A stretch of DNA of 64,000 bases from Ariolimax columbianus (lineage: Eukaryota > Mollusca > Gastropoda > Stylommatophora > Arionidae). Below, piece by piece: positions 11,830 through 24,599 of the stretch. Each line of letters opens with the position of its first letter. The first letter of the stretch is position 1. The position numbers were made by a program, and so were the translations under genes. Under the pieces are notes generated by a model, which was given only the letters and a program-made list of their open reading frames with translations, was not told the DNA's origin and did no database searches. The stretch spans positions 115,354,764 through 115,418,763 of the forward strand of contig JAVGWX010000003.1 of NCBI GenBank assembly GCA_036924085.1, in the 5' to 3' direction.

Positions 11830-12000
11830 TATCTGATAGAATGAGTGGGTTTAACTTAACGTTTTAATACTGGTTTAGAAGACTCTGCAGAGTATGTATA
11901 CAACCAGTTCCTTTTTACTTCGCTTGTTCTAAAATAATTATGCGCATCCAATTTATTTTTGAATATAATTGACCTTACCTACACCATTTCCCATGGCAAT
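11830..12000 (-). pseudogene. LINE-U 3' end (RT C-terminus plus 3' UTR)
   Basis: The minus strand reads VLNAWNALPWEMV then IIFKNKLDAHNYF. This is the C-terminal WNxLPxxVV...FKNxLDxxW signature of CR1/L2/Jockey-like LINEs. The downstream non-coding part, aactggttgtatacatactc then tctgcagagtcttctaaacc, matches 20253-20300 almost exactly. Same family as the copy at 20130. Confidence 0.75.
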
Positions 12001-12384
12001 GCATTTCAAGCATTCAAAACTCTCTGACTAAGAATAGTAGAATAAATTTATAATTATTTAAATTTATAGGCGTTGCTTCAATAACGTTATTTTTCAATCG
12101 AGTACCTGTCAGTGGCATCCCTTTACACATTTCCTTTGAAGATAACATTCATTATAGAAGTGTACACCTAATTCTAATATATAGTGGGTTTTTTAAGCAT
12201 CCCATGTAATTCTGTTATATTTAAGAATTTCTCTGACAGTGATAGTTGTATTGCTTTCTTGACCTTTATACCTCATCAGAGGGATGTTTTGGGTTTTTCA
12301 GTGACCTATCACAAAGGTGTAGAATTTCTTTGGTCACCCATGGCTTCTTTTTTATTTGGTTCCACCCAAGGATCTCTGTACTGA
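12001..12384. other. unassigned flank
   Basis: AT-rich sequence upstream of the minus-strand LINE-U relic, possibly older RT sequence too decayed to read. Confidence 0.4.
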
Positions 12385-12965
12385 TGAAGGATCAAAATGT
12401 GAGGTGTTGGCCAAAATAGCACAGACAATAGCGGCGCTTGCACGGCTTAATAAAATCTGGCAAGATAAACGGTTAGCACTATGCAAGAAAATCAGATTAA
12501 TGCGTACATTTGTCCTGTCAATATCCCTCTATGCTTATGAGACATGGACAGTTAAAGCTGACCTTCAAAGAAGGATACAGGCTTTGGAGATAAGATGTTT
12601 CCGAAGACTTTTAAAAGTCACGTACAAAGATAGAGTTACAAATGAGGAAATGCGAGATAAAATTACAACAGCAAATAGGCCTTTTGAAGACCTCTTGGCA
12701 ACTGTCAAAAGAAGGAAACTCGCTTGGTACGGTCACATATCGAGATAAAATGGTCTTGCAAATACGATCCTGCACGGATAGGTGCAAGGCAGACGACGAA
12801 GAGGCCGTCCCAAAAAAGAGGTGGGAGGACAACATGCAAGAATGGACCAATCTCCGACCAGAAGATGCACAGGCAGCGGCAGCTTACAAAGAAGGTTGGA
12901 GTGGGGTTGTGAGGATGTCTTCATGTGTGCCCTAACGACCTCACTGGTTACAGGATGACCTGACT
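12385..12965 (+). pseudogene. LINE-P 3' fragment (RT thumb to C-terminus)
   Basis: The translation runs KIAQTIAALARLNKIWQDKR, then LCKKIRLMRTFVLSISLYAY, ETWTVKADLQRRIQALEIRC, FRRLLKVTYKDRVTNEEMRD and RKLAWYGHISR. A TCA-to-TAA change relative to the 2-kb copy stops the frame at 12746-12748. A second stop occurs at HG*V, and one extra A in the run near 12812 shifts the frame before KRWEDNMQEWTNLRPED. The 3' end (gtgaggatgtcttcatgtg...gatgacctga) matches the 2-kb copy, so this is a dead 5'-truncated LINE. Confidence 0.92.
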
Positions 12966-13615
12966 AGTTGTCCTGCCTCATTTTCGCTTTCGATGGTATA
13001 CAAACTTCCGTGTCTCCTCTGTCCGGGTATGCGATCCAACACCCGACTATTTAGTTAAAGTGATGCTACATTAATCGCTCTCAGAATCGCTCATTTTGTA
13101 AGCTGTTGAGGGGAACTCTATTGTAATCTATATCTCCACATAGCTGCGGAACATAATCTTGAGCTTCCGGTTACCATATTGCGAGTATTTGAACTAGTTA
13201 TCTATTATTGCCTTGACCTACTTCCAACAGCCAATCTTAAAATTCACTTCGTCTCCATGTTAAAGTTGGAAAACCTAACCAAAAATCGTAATTTTAACGG
13301 AAGCCACGAAGTACAAATGTCAGAAATCTCAGTGATGATGTAAAATTTCCAACCACGCCCGCACGTGCCGTTTTTAGGCGTCGTAGGCACACTGGGCACG
13401 TGCCTTGGATCCCCCACGTGCCAGTCATTGATCACGAACTGATCAATGTTTATAATCAGTTGAAATATTTGAGTAGGGCCCCAGTGCATTGCTTCGCCAA
13501 GGGCCCACAAAACTGTTAGGACAGCCCTGACTACAAGCGATATGTGTGCGAGGGTGTGTGTGTCATATGTTTAGCTCCTAAATAGGAGGAGAAACATTGC
13601 ATAATTTACTTGTAA
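12966..13615. other. unassigned region
   Basis: No gene recognised. Confidence 0.5.
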
Positions 13616-13619
13616 GGAA

Positions 13620-14590
13620 TGTTAATGGAATTTGCAACAATGGAATATGGGCAAAGGAACACACGACTTCAATAATAATTTCTTTGCCCAAAAATCGGAT
13701 GCAATAGAATGCGGCCAATTTCGAACGATAAGCTTAATACCACATGCATTTACAATAAAGATAATTCGGAAGAGAACCGATGGCAAGATAGAAGTGTTAA
13801 AAGATAACCAGTTTGGATTTTGCAACACCAGAGATATACAAGTTGTCATCGGATCATTGCGGTCTTTCACAGAATGATCGATGGATGACCATTTATCTGC
13901 TTCGAAAAAGCATTTGTTCGAGTCCCATGTAACAAACATTTTCAGATGTTGCAACAAATAGGTATAGAGAGACCAATCATTAGGCTATTCCAGAATCTGT
14001 ATGAAAATCAAACGGCGATTATTTCAATCAAACGAATGACTAACAGATTCGGTTTCAAAAGACGGAGAGTGCACATTGTTGCTTGTTTTCACTGAGTTTC
14101 TTTAACGCATATTCTGAGATGATGATAAAAAAGTTGTTTGTAGTATAATATGAGTGTTAAAGTCAATGTTATGAAATAACCACTACTTATGTATGGTCTA
14201 ATGCACTGTATAGGACTGAAACACGGACTCAGCAAAAAGGATGAACAGAACTTCAAAGCGTTCTAAATGTGGTGTTACCGTAGAATTAAGAATCAATGTC
14301 AATGTCCTCACTGAGGGAGGAGGTGCACAAAGACGCGTATTGAAAATGATACGGAAACGCGGGATCTGTTGGCTGGGACACTATGGGACGTGTAAGTTTT
14401 CTACAGAATAGGGAAACATTCAGGACAAAAGAAATAGGGAGCGACCAAGACTTCACCTTTACATCTCAGACATACTGAGACATAAAAGTATGAATCTATT
14501 CTGAAATGAAGAGAGATACACATGATATGATCAAATGGAGAGACATGCTCAGACAACCTTAAAACGAGACGATGATGGTGTACCCTTGCA
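13620..14590 (+). pseudogene. LINE-S RT relic
   Basis: Starts with an RT finger/palm segment, AIECGQFRTISLIPHAFTIK then IIRKRTDGKIEVLKDNQFGF. These correspond to the ExxQFRxISLxxxxxKI and DxQFGF motifs of LINE RT. After decayed palm sequence comes LLMYGLMHC...LSKKDEQNFKAF, MWCYRR, and IRKRGICWLGHYGT with a later RPRLHLYISDI. Many stops and frameshifts; YxDD not identifiable. Confidence 0.75.
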
Positions 14591-15158
14591 ATTGTAAAAA
14601 TATTTTATGGCACATCCGCTTTCTACCTTCACATAATTTCGCAATTTGAAGATGAATTGTAGAGAGGTTATGTTAATACATATATATATATAGCTAAGTT
14701 TCGTGAGCCAAGAAGACATTAAGTTCCTTAATTGATTTTAATCAGCGATTCTTAATCTTAGTGCTGTCACGTCTATCCAAAACTGGTCTTAACGTTTACA
14801 CATGGGGAGGGAGCGTGCTTGCAGTGCTGCACTGTACTACAACCAGCAGTACCCAGGTCCACTTTCTTAAGTACACCTCGCGCCGCACGAAGAACTTCTG
14901 TATCCCACTACGTCTATAGAGTCAAATTAATTCAGTCTAAGTAGCTTCCAACAACGTTTACACATCGGAGGCTTCTCAGTTAATAAATAAACCAGCAAGA
15001 AATAAATGCTATTTTCGTTTCCTTGAGAACTCTGCTAGACAAACAAGGAAATAGAGGCTACATTCCGATATGCCCAGTCAATTTGAACATACAAAGAAGT
15101 GATTTCAAACCCAGCAAGTGCGCACTCGATTTACACCCCTACACCACACGATCCCTCT
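14591..15158. other. unassigned region
   Basis: No supported feature except a short TA run near 14680. Confidence 0.5.
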
Positions 15159-15281
15159 CTAGGTGGTTCCAGTAAGGAACCTTTTATGAGTGGTGGCTTC
15201 TAGGTGGTCCCAGTAAGGAACCTTTTATGAGTGGTGGCTTCTATGTGGTCCTAGTAAGGAACCTTTTATGAGTGGTGGCTT
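15159..15281. repeat. 41-bp x3 tandem repeat
   Basis: Three units containing ccagtaaggaaccttttatg then agtggtggctt, at 15159, 15200 and 15241, differing by one or two bases. Confidence 0.95.
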
Positions 15282-15445
15282 CTGTAGCAAATTCATTGTA
15301 CATGACAGTGCTGCTAGTCTCATGCCCAACCTTTTTTTTTAGTCATTTCTTGTAATATGCTTGGGTACAACTCAGGCGACCACGCTCATTCAATTTGATC
15401 AAAGTTTGAGTGTAAACTAGGATGTTAAGTTTAAACCAGGCAGTT

Positions 15446-15960
15446 CAGTATAGTATATCAGCCTGTTGAGTGTAGACCTTCCTGTTGTGTGTAGACCATC
15501 TTATTGTGTGTAGTAGACCATCCTGTTGTGTGTAGATCTCCCTGTTGTATGTAGACCAGCCTGCTGTGTGTAGATCTTCCTGTTGTATGTAGACCAGCCT
15601 GTTGTGTGTAGATCTTCCTGTTGTATGTAGACCAGCCTGTTGTGTGTAGACCATCTTAATGTGTGTAGTAGACCATCCTGTTGTGTGTAGACCAGCCTGT
15701 TGAGTATAGACCAGCCTGCTGTGTATAGTACATTATCCTGTTGTGTATAGTACATTATCCTGTTGTGTCTAGACCACCCTGTTGTGTGTAGTAGATAGCC
15801 TTTTGTGTCTAGACCAAGCTGTTGTGTCTAGACCACCCTGTTGTGTCTAGACTACCCTGTTGTGTCTAGACCAGCCTGCTGAGTGTAGACCAGCCTGCGG
15901 AGTGTAAACCAGCCTGCTGAGTGTAAACAAATCTGCAGAGTGTAGACCATCCTATTTTTT
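15446..15960. repeat. 19-bp minisatellite, ~26 units
   Basis: The unit is close to cctgttgtgtgtagaccag, with variants (gatctt, gatagt, agtgtaa). Some 38-bp doublets recur. The reverse strand is open in two frames (YTQQ-type repeats), which is a by-product of the unit and not a protein. Confidence 0.95.
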
Positions 15961-16479
15961 GATTGCGCGCATATTCAGAGACATATAATATCTGTCCACA
16001 ACCACAAGCTAGCTTATTTCACGCCCAATGATTTCTCCTGGAATGCCTGGAATCTCGCATGGAACTCCTGGAGATCTATCGCAGAACTCTATGATTCTGT
16101 GGAACACTGGGTTGTATTTCCCTGAAGCTCAAAAACCCCTGATCTAGGTAGTCACACGTTAATAGATTTTATTTTGGAGATTTTTTCTCAAAGAACACAT
16201 GATCCAAATGCTGAATAGGTAAGCCTAATGAAGAAATATAGAAATGCAGATATTGCACAGATAATGTGGCCCATATAATAGATCATTTTTATAATGAAGA
16301 CATGATTCCTATAGTTAAAAAGTTCCCTAATGAGGAGATGATCTAAATAGCAAATAACGTTTCCATAATGCATATATTATTGTGATATTTTATTCAGGAG
16401 GTCATGAGGATTGTTTAATAAAAGTTAAGAGTATCAGAAAGTGATAGCATCATCTAGCATGTCCTTTGTAGAACGTTGC
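15961..16479. other. unassigned region
   Basis: No gene recognised. Confidence 0.45.
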
Positions 16480-16800
16480 TCTCATCACAGCCAGCTGATA
16501 TGAAGTCTGCAGTCAATTTTCCCACCTGCTTCATGTTCATGTTTAGAGTATCCTGATATCTTGTATCCACTTTCACCTTGGTCGACGCATGTATCGGCTT
16601 CCAGGTACCATTATTTCCAGTCCATCATGACGTTTGACTTGGCCGAAAAAATTCAATGTCCGAAACATGACATTGTTTATGAGCCAGTTTTCTTCAACAT
16701 TCAGGTCTTCTAGGATGGTTTTATTTGTTACTTTCTTTATTCAAGGAATTTTTAGGATTCTTCTGTGTAACATTTTATTTTGAGAAAGGGATAACATGTA
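16480..16800 (-). pseudogene. LINE-R fragment (C-terminus)
   Basis: The minus strand reads VTNKTILEDLNVEENWLINN, then FRTLNFFGQVKRHDGLE, then a decayed RRPR.KWIQDI and DTLNMNMKQVGKLTADFISA. This is the VTNxxIL...FGHxKRHxGLE...GRPRxxWIxDI layout of LINE C-termini. It is close to the relic at 24600-24870 (ELNIEENWFTNSILARKCKY, then FGHIKR). Confidence 0.75.
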
Positions 16801-18254
16801 GTAAAAAACATTTATATATTGAAAGTTGACAAAGATAACAAACTCCCACAAAAAATTACTGAAATAGTAAATATATCATGTTCTGTTTCAAGTTATTCAT
16901 GTGAAACTGTTTGCTATAGAAACTGCATATGCTCAGATACATGTTTCTAGAAAAAAAAACAGCTCTAATTATTTCCCCCTATTTTACATGAACTGAGCCA
17001 ATCAAAATAATGATTGCCCCCCACTTTACATTGAGGCCCCCCACTTTACATTGAGTGAACCAATCAAAAATAGTGATGAGATACTGAAATAAGTACAAAT
17101 AATAGAGGAAACAAACCAAAGGAAAACTATCAATTGATATGTTTACTCTCTTCTTCAGAATGCTGTATAAGAGACATCAATTCCTCCTTAACAAAATGAC
17201 AGCTATTCTGCACTTGTACACCCATACACAAGAAAAAAATAAATGGTGAAACAGAATGGAGAAGGAAGCAGTTCAAATATTCTAGACATTTCCAATTCTG
17301 GTCCTCATAAGGTATGAATACTTGTTGTACATTGATTCTTACATACAGCCAATAGAGTGGTTTACATGTCTCCTTGTGTGGCAATCTTCATGATTGGATG
17401 CATTGGTTGTATATGTAATTGAAATAGTTAAATATGATGGAATCATCTTGATATTCAATGGCTATTGTGTGCTGGCATATTGTGTGCCTTGGTTTGGTTA
17501 CAGTCGTTGATCTAGATTCTTAATCTTCCACTTATATACTTATGTAAGGCTGCTAGAAAAATTTTAGTTTCTCAGATGGTGGTTAGTATCGCCAGGAGAA
17601 TATTTGTGCAGATCTATAAATTTGTCAGTGAGGTTTTATTAACAGATCTATAAATCTGCTTGTACTGATCTATTGACATGTTTAAAAATCTCCATATGAC
17701 GATCTATTGACATGTCTTAATATGTTATCTGAAGATCTATTGATAGATCTGTAAATGTGTTATGTGAGGCTCTATTGACCCGACTGTAAATATGTCATGA
17801 CAGGATCTATGTCTCATATCTGTAGACGTGCTGCTTTTTCTAATTGTAACTGATTTATATAATTTAATTTTGTCATTGCAGTCATTTTTTCTGTGTAACT
17901 GATTTCATCCCTTCCAATACTAGCAGTGTCACTTTTCAGGCATAGTGAATGACAGGTTCTGATTCTTAAATCATTTACATTGTACAAACAGCACATGACT
18001 GAGTTAAGGGGCCCAAATCTGACATTTTTCACAGAAAGTCCACTTAGTTCATGTCCAGGTTTTAGCATGCATCCATCTGAAATCCTGTTTACATACAAAG
18101 TGGCATATTGGCGAATGTGATGTTAAGCCAGGGGATGACAAATTTGTTTGGGATATAGTATCCACGTAAAAAATGTAGGAGCCAGACATAGTGTTGGATG
18201 AAAATAATATACCCGAGAAATTGTATGAGTAAAGAGACATTGGTCATGAAATGT
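16801..18254. other. unassigned region with degenerate repeats
   Basis: No gene. A two-copy ccccccactttacattgag repeat lies at about 17016-17055. A diverged repeat of roughly 45 bp built on gatctattgacatgt occupies about 17610-17830. Confidence 0.55.
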
Positions 18255-18530
18255 TAGGTACCATAGTTACGCACCATGTCGAGCCAGTGCCTGGCATTTG
18301 TCATGCCCTGTGTTTTTTTTACCAATGGCATACTAGTAGTGATGGGGTCAGCATTTTATCAGCTGCTTTTACTTTCCAGACTTGTTCTGGTACCAACCTT
18401 TTTGATACTAGATCACAACCGAACCTGTTTGGGAATTCTTTTAAATTGTCTGCACCAATTGAGGATTGAACCTAGATTAGTCTGCTAGGCAACCAGTACG
18501 CTAACTGCTGCATTACCTTGGCTCGAGTGT
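18255..18530 (-). mobile_element. tRNA-derived SINE D, copy 1
   Basis: The reverse complement begins with a tRNA-like head: A-box-like gcagcagttagcgtactgg and B box ggttcaatcc. Next comes aattggtgc, then a core with agtaaaagcagc (18361-18377 on the plus strand). Order and spacing match the copy at 41415-41660. No clear target-site duplication seen. Confidence 0.75.
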
Positions 18531-18668
18531 AAGAGTCTATCCCGTTGTAAATAGGGACCTGACACACTGTAAGGGAAGTCTTGACAGAGTAGAAGGGAAC
18601 TGGTCACCCCACCTCACAAAAGTGAAATTCTGTACAAAAAAGTCTCAAATACATCATCCCTGAAGAAA

Positions 18669-19135
18669 TGTTCACCTGTCCCTGTTGTTAGTAATGTTTA
18701 TCAATTCTTCCACTCTAAGATGTTCATGTGTTCCTGTTAGTGATGTTATCAATTCTTCCACTCTAAGATGTTCATGTGTTCCTGTTGTTAGTAATGTTTA
18801 TCAATTCTTCCACTCTAAGATGTTCATGTGTTCCTGTTAGTGATGTTATCAATTCTTCAACTCTAAGATGTTCATGTGTTCCTGTTAGTTATGTTATCAA
18901 TTCTTCCACTCTAAGATGTTCATGTGTTCCTGTTGTTAGTGATGTTATCAATTCTTCCACTCTAAGATGTTCATGTGTTCCTGATGTTAGTAATGTTTAT
19001 CAATTCTTCCACTCTAAGATGTTCATGTGTTCCTGTTGTTAGTTATGTTATCAATTCTTCCACTCTAAGGTGTTCATGTGTTCCTGTTGTTAGTGATGTT
19101 ATCAATTCTTTCCCTCCATAATATTCACATGTCCC
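18669..19135. repeat. ~48-52-bp minisatellite, ~10 units
   Basis: Units contain gttcatgtgttcctgtt, then tatcaattcttccactctaa. Lengths alternate because of small indels (ttgttagtaatgttt versus ttagtgatgtt). The last unit is diverged. Confidence 0.95.
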
Positions 19136-20129
19136 TGTTGCTAATGATGTTTATCAATTCATTTATTCAATGATGTTTCCGTGTGCAGTATCTTCTCATT
19201 ATTTAGTCATTGTGTGCTTTCCTCTTTTTTAGCAATTTTATCTGACTTTCTCCTCTAACTCTCATTTTTCTCAAGACATGCTCCAATAACTGGGTTTATT
19301 TTTAACAGATATTTAACAATCAATAAGCTACCTCTGTGCATTGACTTCACTCAACACATCCTCATTTCTTGTGATATGGCATATATTAAATGTTATATTA
19401 GATTCTTGATATATTTACTGTCAAGCTTCGCAGCCAATCAATAGTGTTCGAAATTGCATAAAATATCCATGTTTTGCTTTGCCTGACAGGATAGATATTG
19501 ATCTGCCTTCAGGGCGGCCATTGTTAATCTTCCGTCTGTTCATTTGGCTTTTAGAATGTTGTGGTATCATGTTCAGGTTAAAGTAAAGTGCCAAGGTGTC
19601 TGGCAGATCAGGCAATTTAGTGATTAACAGTAATTGGCTCGGCTCTGTCAAATGTTACCCTAACGTAGGGGTCACCTGTAATGTGTTCTGGAGCTGGATT
19701 GAAACTGCATGTTTTATCATGTTTTCACAGGTGTGTTGATATTTTTTTAATGAATTGCACAAGACACATTATATAAACTGGATGTCACATTGACCATTCT
19801 AAAAACAGTCACATGTTTTGTTTCTTGATCATTGATCATCAGTTTTAATTTTGTCAACTTTGTCTCAGCACTTTTGTTTTCATTCTGTACCAATAAAAAT
19901 TAATAATCTGTAATAAAACTAGCTTAGGATTTGAAAAATAAAATGCATTAGGGTTATGTCAGTGTGTGTGAAAGGTATAGAGAGAGCTGCTTTCATAATT
20001 TCAAAAGACGTTCTCAATATATGATATGGATTAACATTTCTTGAAAATAGCATTTATTTCTTGCTGGTTTATTTATTAACTGAGAAGCCTCTGATGTGTC
20101 AACGGATGATTTTGTTGTTGTTGTTGTTG
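19136..20129. other. unassigned region
   Basis: No gene recognised. A short (GTT)n follows near 20114-20131. Confidence 0.5.
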
Positions 20130-20315
20130 TTAGTTAGAGAGTGGTAAATTCTTGAATGTATTGTCAGAGGACGTAGTGGAGGCAGGGACAGTTAATGCAT
20201 TTAAGAATAAATTGGAATGGCATAGCTTTTAGAGCAAGGTGATGTAAATGAAACTGGTTGTATACAGACTCTGCATTGTCTTCTAAACCAGTATAAAGAC
20301 GTTAAGTTAAGGTAT
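20130..20315 (+). pseudogene. LINE-U 3' end
   Basis: The translation ESGKFLNVLSEDVVEAGTVN then AFKNKLEWHSF and a stop is the C-terminal LxEDVVxAxTVNxFKNxL signature of CR1/L2/Jockey-like RT proteins. The 3' UTR segment aactggttgtatacagactc then gtcttctaaaccag matches the minus-strand copy at 11830-12000. Confidence 0.8.
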
Positions 20316-20556
20316 CTGTTGATTGTAATTTTTGTGTATATACATTAGTAACAAGGACACCAAGTTAACTCAACAATGGAAAGTGCAATTTGAGAAAGCC
20401 TCTGTTAAGATTCAAGTGGAATTGAAACAAAAAAAACATTAGAAAGCTTAATGTTGAGATCCTCACAGATAAGACAAACATCAGCAATGAAGTGTACAGG
20501 TAAGTGCATGGTGAGTGTGCCTGAAACCTTGGCTCAGGCCTGGCTAGACAGCAGGT

Positions 20557-20688
20557 GAGCAAAGTTTCAGGTGTATCCACTGTGCACTTGAACGACTGAG
20601 ATTTGCAAGAATCAAAGATAATGAGCAAAGTTTCAGGTGTATCCACTGTGCACTTGAACGACTGAGATTTGCAAGAATCAAAGATGGC
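20557..20688. repeat. 66-bp direct tandem duplication
   Basis: Two copies beginning gagcaaagtttcaggtgtat, at 20557 and 20623, essentially identical. The unit is a multiple of three, so a minus-strand frame stays open, but no protein is recognised. Confidence 0.95.
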
Positions 20689-21017
20689 TTCCTACTCCAT
20701 GTTGCAAACCACAAGTGTGAGCACAGAATTGTCAGCATGTCTTTTGTTATCAGAAGTGAAATAAATATTTAAATTTTTGGCACATGTTGAGAGGTTTTAC
20801 TAAGATGTCAGAGAATATCAATTCACATGAGATTGTATTATTGTTTTCAATATATAATGTTTGAACACTGTAACCTGCTTCTAGATATAAAAACTATTCC
20901 ACTTCATAGAAAACCAAATGTTGAATGTAACAGGCTGTAACCAGGACATACAATCTCCTGAGAGTGAACCACAATCACAGCAAGAAATATAAAATGTTGG
21001 GGTTCACCATAGCCAGC
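20689..21017. other. unassigned spacer
   Basis: Nothing recognised. Confidence 0.5.
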
Positions 21018-21747
21018 TACTAGTGAAAGGGAGGGTTGATTTGGTCTACCCTACCTCCCACTATACTTTGATCCTCACAGGAAACCTGTCTACTAGTGAA
21101 GGGGAGGGTTGATTTGGTCTACCCTACCTCCCACTATACTTTGATCCTCACAGGAAACCTGTCTACTAGTGAAGGGGAGGGTTGATTTGGTCTACCCTAC
21201 CTCCCACTATACTTTGATCCTCACAGGAAACCTGTCTACTAGTGAAGGGGAGGGTTGATTTGGTCTACCCTACCTCCCACTATACTTTGATCCTCACAGG
21301 AAACCTGTCTACTAGTGAAGGGGAGGGTTGATTTGGTCTACCCTACCTCCCACTATACTTTGATCCTCACAGGAAACCTGTCTACTAGTGAAGGGGAGGG
21401 TTGATTTGGTCTACCCTACCTCCCACTATACTTTGATCCTCACAGGAAACCTGTCTACTAGTGAAGGGGAGGGTTGATTTGGTCTACCCTACCTCCCACT
21501 ATACTTTGATCCTCACAGGAAACCTGTCTACTAGTGAAGGGGAGGGTTGATTTGGTCTACCCTACCTCCCACTATACTTTGATCCTCACAGGAAACCTGT
21601 CTACTAGTGAAGGGGAGGGTTGATTTGGTCTACCCTACCTCCCACTATACTTTGATCCTCACAGGAAACCTGTCTACTAGTGAAGGGGAGGGTTGATTTG
21701 GTCTACCCTACCTCCCACTATACTTTGATCCTCACAGGAAACCTGTT
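21018..21747. repeat. 73-bp x10 nearly perfect tandem array
   Basis: Units start at 21018 and every 73 bp to 21675 (tactagtgaaggggagggtt, then gatttggtctaccctacctc...). Nine of ten appear identical; only the first differs, having an extra-A variant (gtgaaaggga). This is the most homogeneous array in the window, implying very recent expansion or gene conversion. Confidence 0.98.
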
Positions 21748-24026
21748 CCAGAGGATTTTATCTGCTCTTGCTGTGGTTTGTTCTTGTTGCAAATGATGTA
21801 TTGCTAGCCACATGTACACATCCTTCAGTCACCTTCATGGACAAAGCTGGCACACAACAGAAAACTACACCTCCCACGACGTTTGATAAATACAAGTGGA
21901 TTAAAGATGAGGATGATTTTAGCCACCACAATAATATTATTGTGATTAGCACAATTACAAAAGTCTTGTATTTGTCACATGGTTTTCTTCGAAGTTAAAA
22001 TTAGCAACTAGTTCTGTGAATGTCACTTCTATTTACTAACCTTGCGAACATAAGCGCTGTTACACTGGTCTTGTTAATGTTTGCACTGCTATGTTTGTCA
22101 TAGGATGTCTCCAGTACATTGTGCCATGACTAAATTCTGAAAAAGCTGAATAGTGCTTCCATTTAATTATTCAATGTTATAGTTTCAGAAACAGTATAAA
22201 CTGCAAATTTGTTTGTGTTGTGCAAGCTCTAAAAATCTTGGTGAACTATTTTCAGGAGTTGTCTGTGGGAACTCTTAACGAGACACTACCATGCTTGGAG
22301 GATATCTGAAGATGAACATTTGACACACATGAAGCTTGGCCATTTTCATGATATTCAAAGGTATGCAAGTACTTCAGGTTATTTATTTATGTTCCTGTTC
22401 GTGTTCCTTCTTCTTACCTTCTTAAAGGGGTATTGTAGTTGGTCTCCTAACACAGAGACAGGCACGCATGCACACCCCTAACGAAACCCTTATATATATT
22501 CTGTTACAATCCTTGTTGTCTTCCACTGCAGCAATATCTTTTAAATGATAAGACTGGTATATCTCATTTTGAGACCACCTTACCTAACTTTTATGACACA
22601 ATTAGTTTGCTGCAGTGGTCCTACTCTTTGCAGCCATTTTTTGAATCAAAATGTGTTATTAAAGAACAATAAACATTTTCAAGAGTAATAAGCATGCAGC
22701 AATTGTTTTTGTAATGTGCATTTGTGGTCTAATATTAATTTTGAAACAGAAATGCAAATGAATTTTATTTTCACAAATGAGCAGTAAAAGAAAATGACCA
22801 GAGTTTAAACAGGCCAGTGTTCTTATGAAAGACAATGCAAATGTCACAAAAAACACCAGATAATAAATCTAAACAAGTAATTAAAGTGGGAAACTTGAAA
22901 AGGTAATTTAAAAACAAATGAAGGAAAGCAAGATAAGGACAACAGTTGACTATTTTTTTAGTTTTAACATTTGTGCTGTGCTCAATCTGGATGCCTTTTC
23001 TAATGTTCTCTTTAGTTACTCATTTAGCATACTTGCTAATTTCTGTGATGTTTTAGTTTTGTGCTGTCATAGATAAAAAGCATTAGTTGGTCGGAATGTT
23101 ACATTATCAGCTACTGTTCGTTGTAACAATTTATTTTTATTTTCTAAATAGCTTAATGTCTCCAGTTTTACGGCAGTTCTTGGTAATATTATTGGTGGAT
23201 ATCACAAGTTACATGTGACATGTCAATTGCTAGGATATTCCAGTTTTCAAGATAGCGGTAATATAGTCAGTAATTTTATATATCTTATGTCATGATGCTA
23301 CACACTGATAAACTGTTTTGTTTATATCTCAATGTTACTGTTCTTATATGGAACTGTTTTCTTTCCTTTTTTTAATTTCAGTCACAACTGGTGTCCAAAT
23401 TTCCTGCAGTTAATCATATACTATTCTTGTCACAAAATAAATGTGAGGTGCGGATTGATGCATTTAACTGGAAATATAATTGTAGAAACTTTTTATTTTC
23501 ATATAGCATTTACTTTATTTCAGATTTCATTCACAATCCAGAAACTTTTCTTGTATGTCCAGGATTCACCTGCTGAATTGCCCAAAGAACTGATCCATAC
23601 AAGTCAGCTTTTCCAAGAAACATATATGAAGACAAAATCTATTGACCTGTACCCAGTTTGGGAGCCCTAATGAAAAGTCCACTTGGGGGGGGAGATAACA
23701 ACAGATGGTGGAAACAACCTTATGCATGTTTTATATATTTTGCAGTACAATATCAAGGATCTACATGAAACCAAATTCAATGGTTTAGATGTGTGACAAA
23801 AATACCCCTGAACCTACCTGCCGAGCACTGAGTAAGTCTGACGGAAGATTTTCAGAGCAAGAGAAAATCAAGAAAATGAAAGATTGACTATGATAAAGAA
23901 ACAATACAGAAGCATGGATTGACAAAAACAACAGACACATGAAAGAAGATTACACCTTCTGAGGATGTCTGACAACATAAGTGGGTAGATAAGTTCTGCT
24001 GATTGGTGTAAATAAACAATGTTCAT
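21748..24026. other. region without a recognised gene
   Basis: AT-rich. A possible, very weak LINE C-terminal trace (KFQWFRCVTKIPLNLPAEH) lies near 23765-23830. A 112-codon frame at 23332-23670 has no recognisable domain and is rich in hydrophobic AT-driven residues. Confidence 0.45.
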
Positions 24027-24354
24027 ACATTAACAATGGGATTATGACCAAACAGGCCAACTCTCCTACATTAACAATGGGATTATGACCAAACAGGCCA
24101 ACTCTCCTACATTAACAATGGGATTATGGCCAAACAGGCCAACTCTCCTACATTAACAATGGGATTATGACCAAACAGGCCAACTCTCCTACATTAACAA
24201 TGGGATTATGGCCAAACAGGCCAACTCTCCTACATTAACAATGGGATTATGGCCAAACAGGCCAACTCTCCTACATTAACAATGGGATTATGACCAAACA
24301 GGCCAACTCTCCTACATTAACAATGGGATTATGGCCAAACAGGCCAAATCCCCT
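24027..24354. repeat. 41-bp x8 tandem array
   Basis: The unit acattaacaatgggattatg then accaaacaggccaactctcct starts at 24027 and every 41 bp. One site alternates A/G (tgaccaa or tggccaa) in the order A A G A G G A G. The last unit is diverged at its end. Confidence 0.97.
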
Positions 24355-24599
24355 TCTGATGTTACACAAATATTTTTTTTAAAAAGGATTGAGTAAAAAA
24401 CACTTTGCTGTTCCTAATGGTCAGGAGAATTCCTTCTTTACTGATGATCTTGTCTGTAAACAGTTTACTTGGAGTCTATAAATGTTTTCACACTGCCTGT
24501 ATACAGTTCTCTCTAGTTTCACTTTCACCTTTGTTTTGATGTAGTACATCCTGCTACCATGTGTAGACTAGTTCCTCCTTTCCTGTTCATATTAAACAA

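Noticed and set aside
15445..15755. Minus-strand YTQQ-repeat frames
   Set aside because: By-product of the 19-bp minisatellite.
23765..23960. Possible LINE C-terminus (KFQWFRCVTKIPLNLPAEH)
   Set aside because: Only one short stretch resembles the WFGHVxRxP pattern and no flanking motif supports it; left as unassigned.
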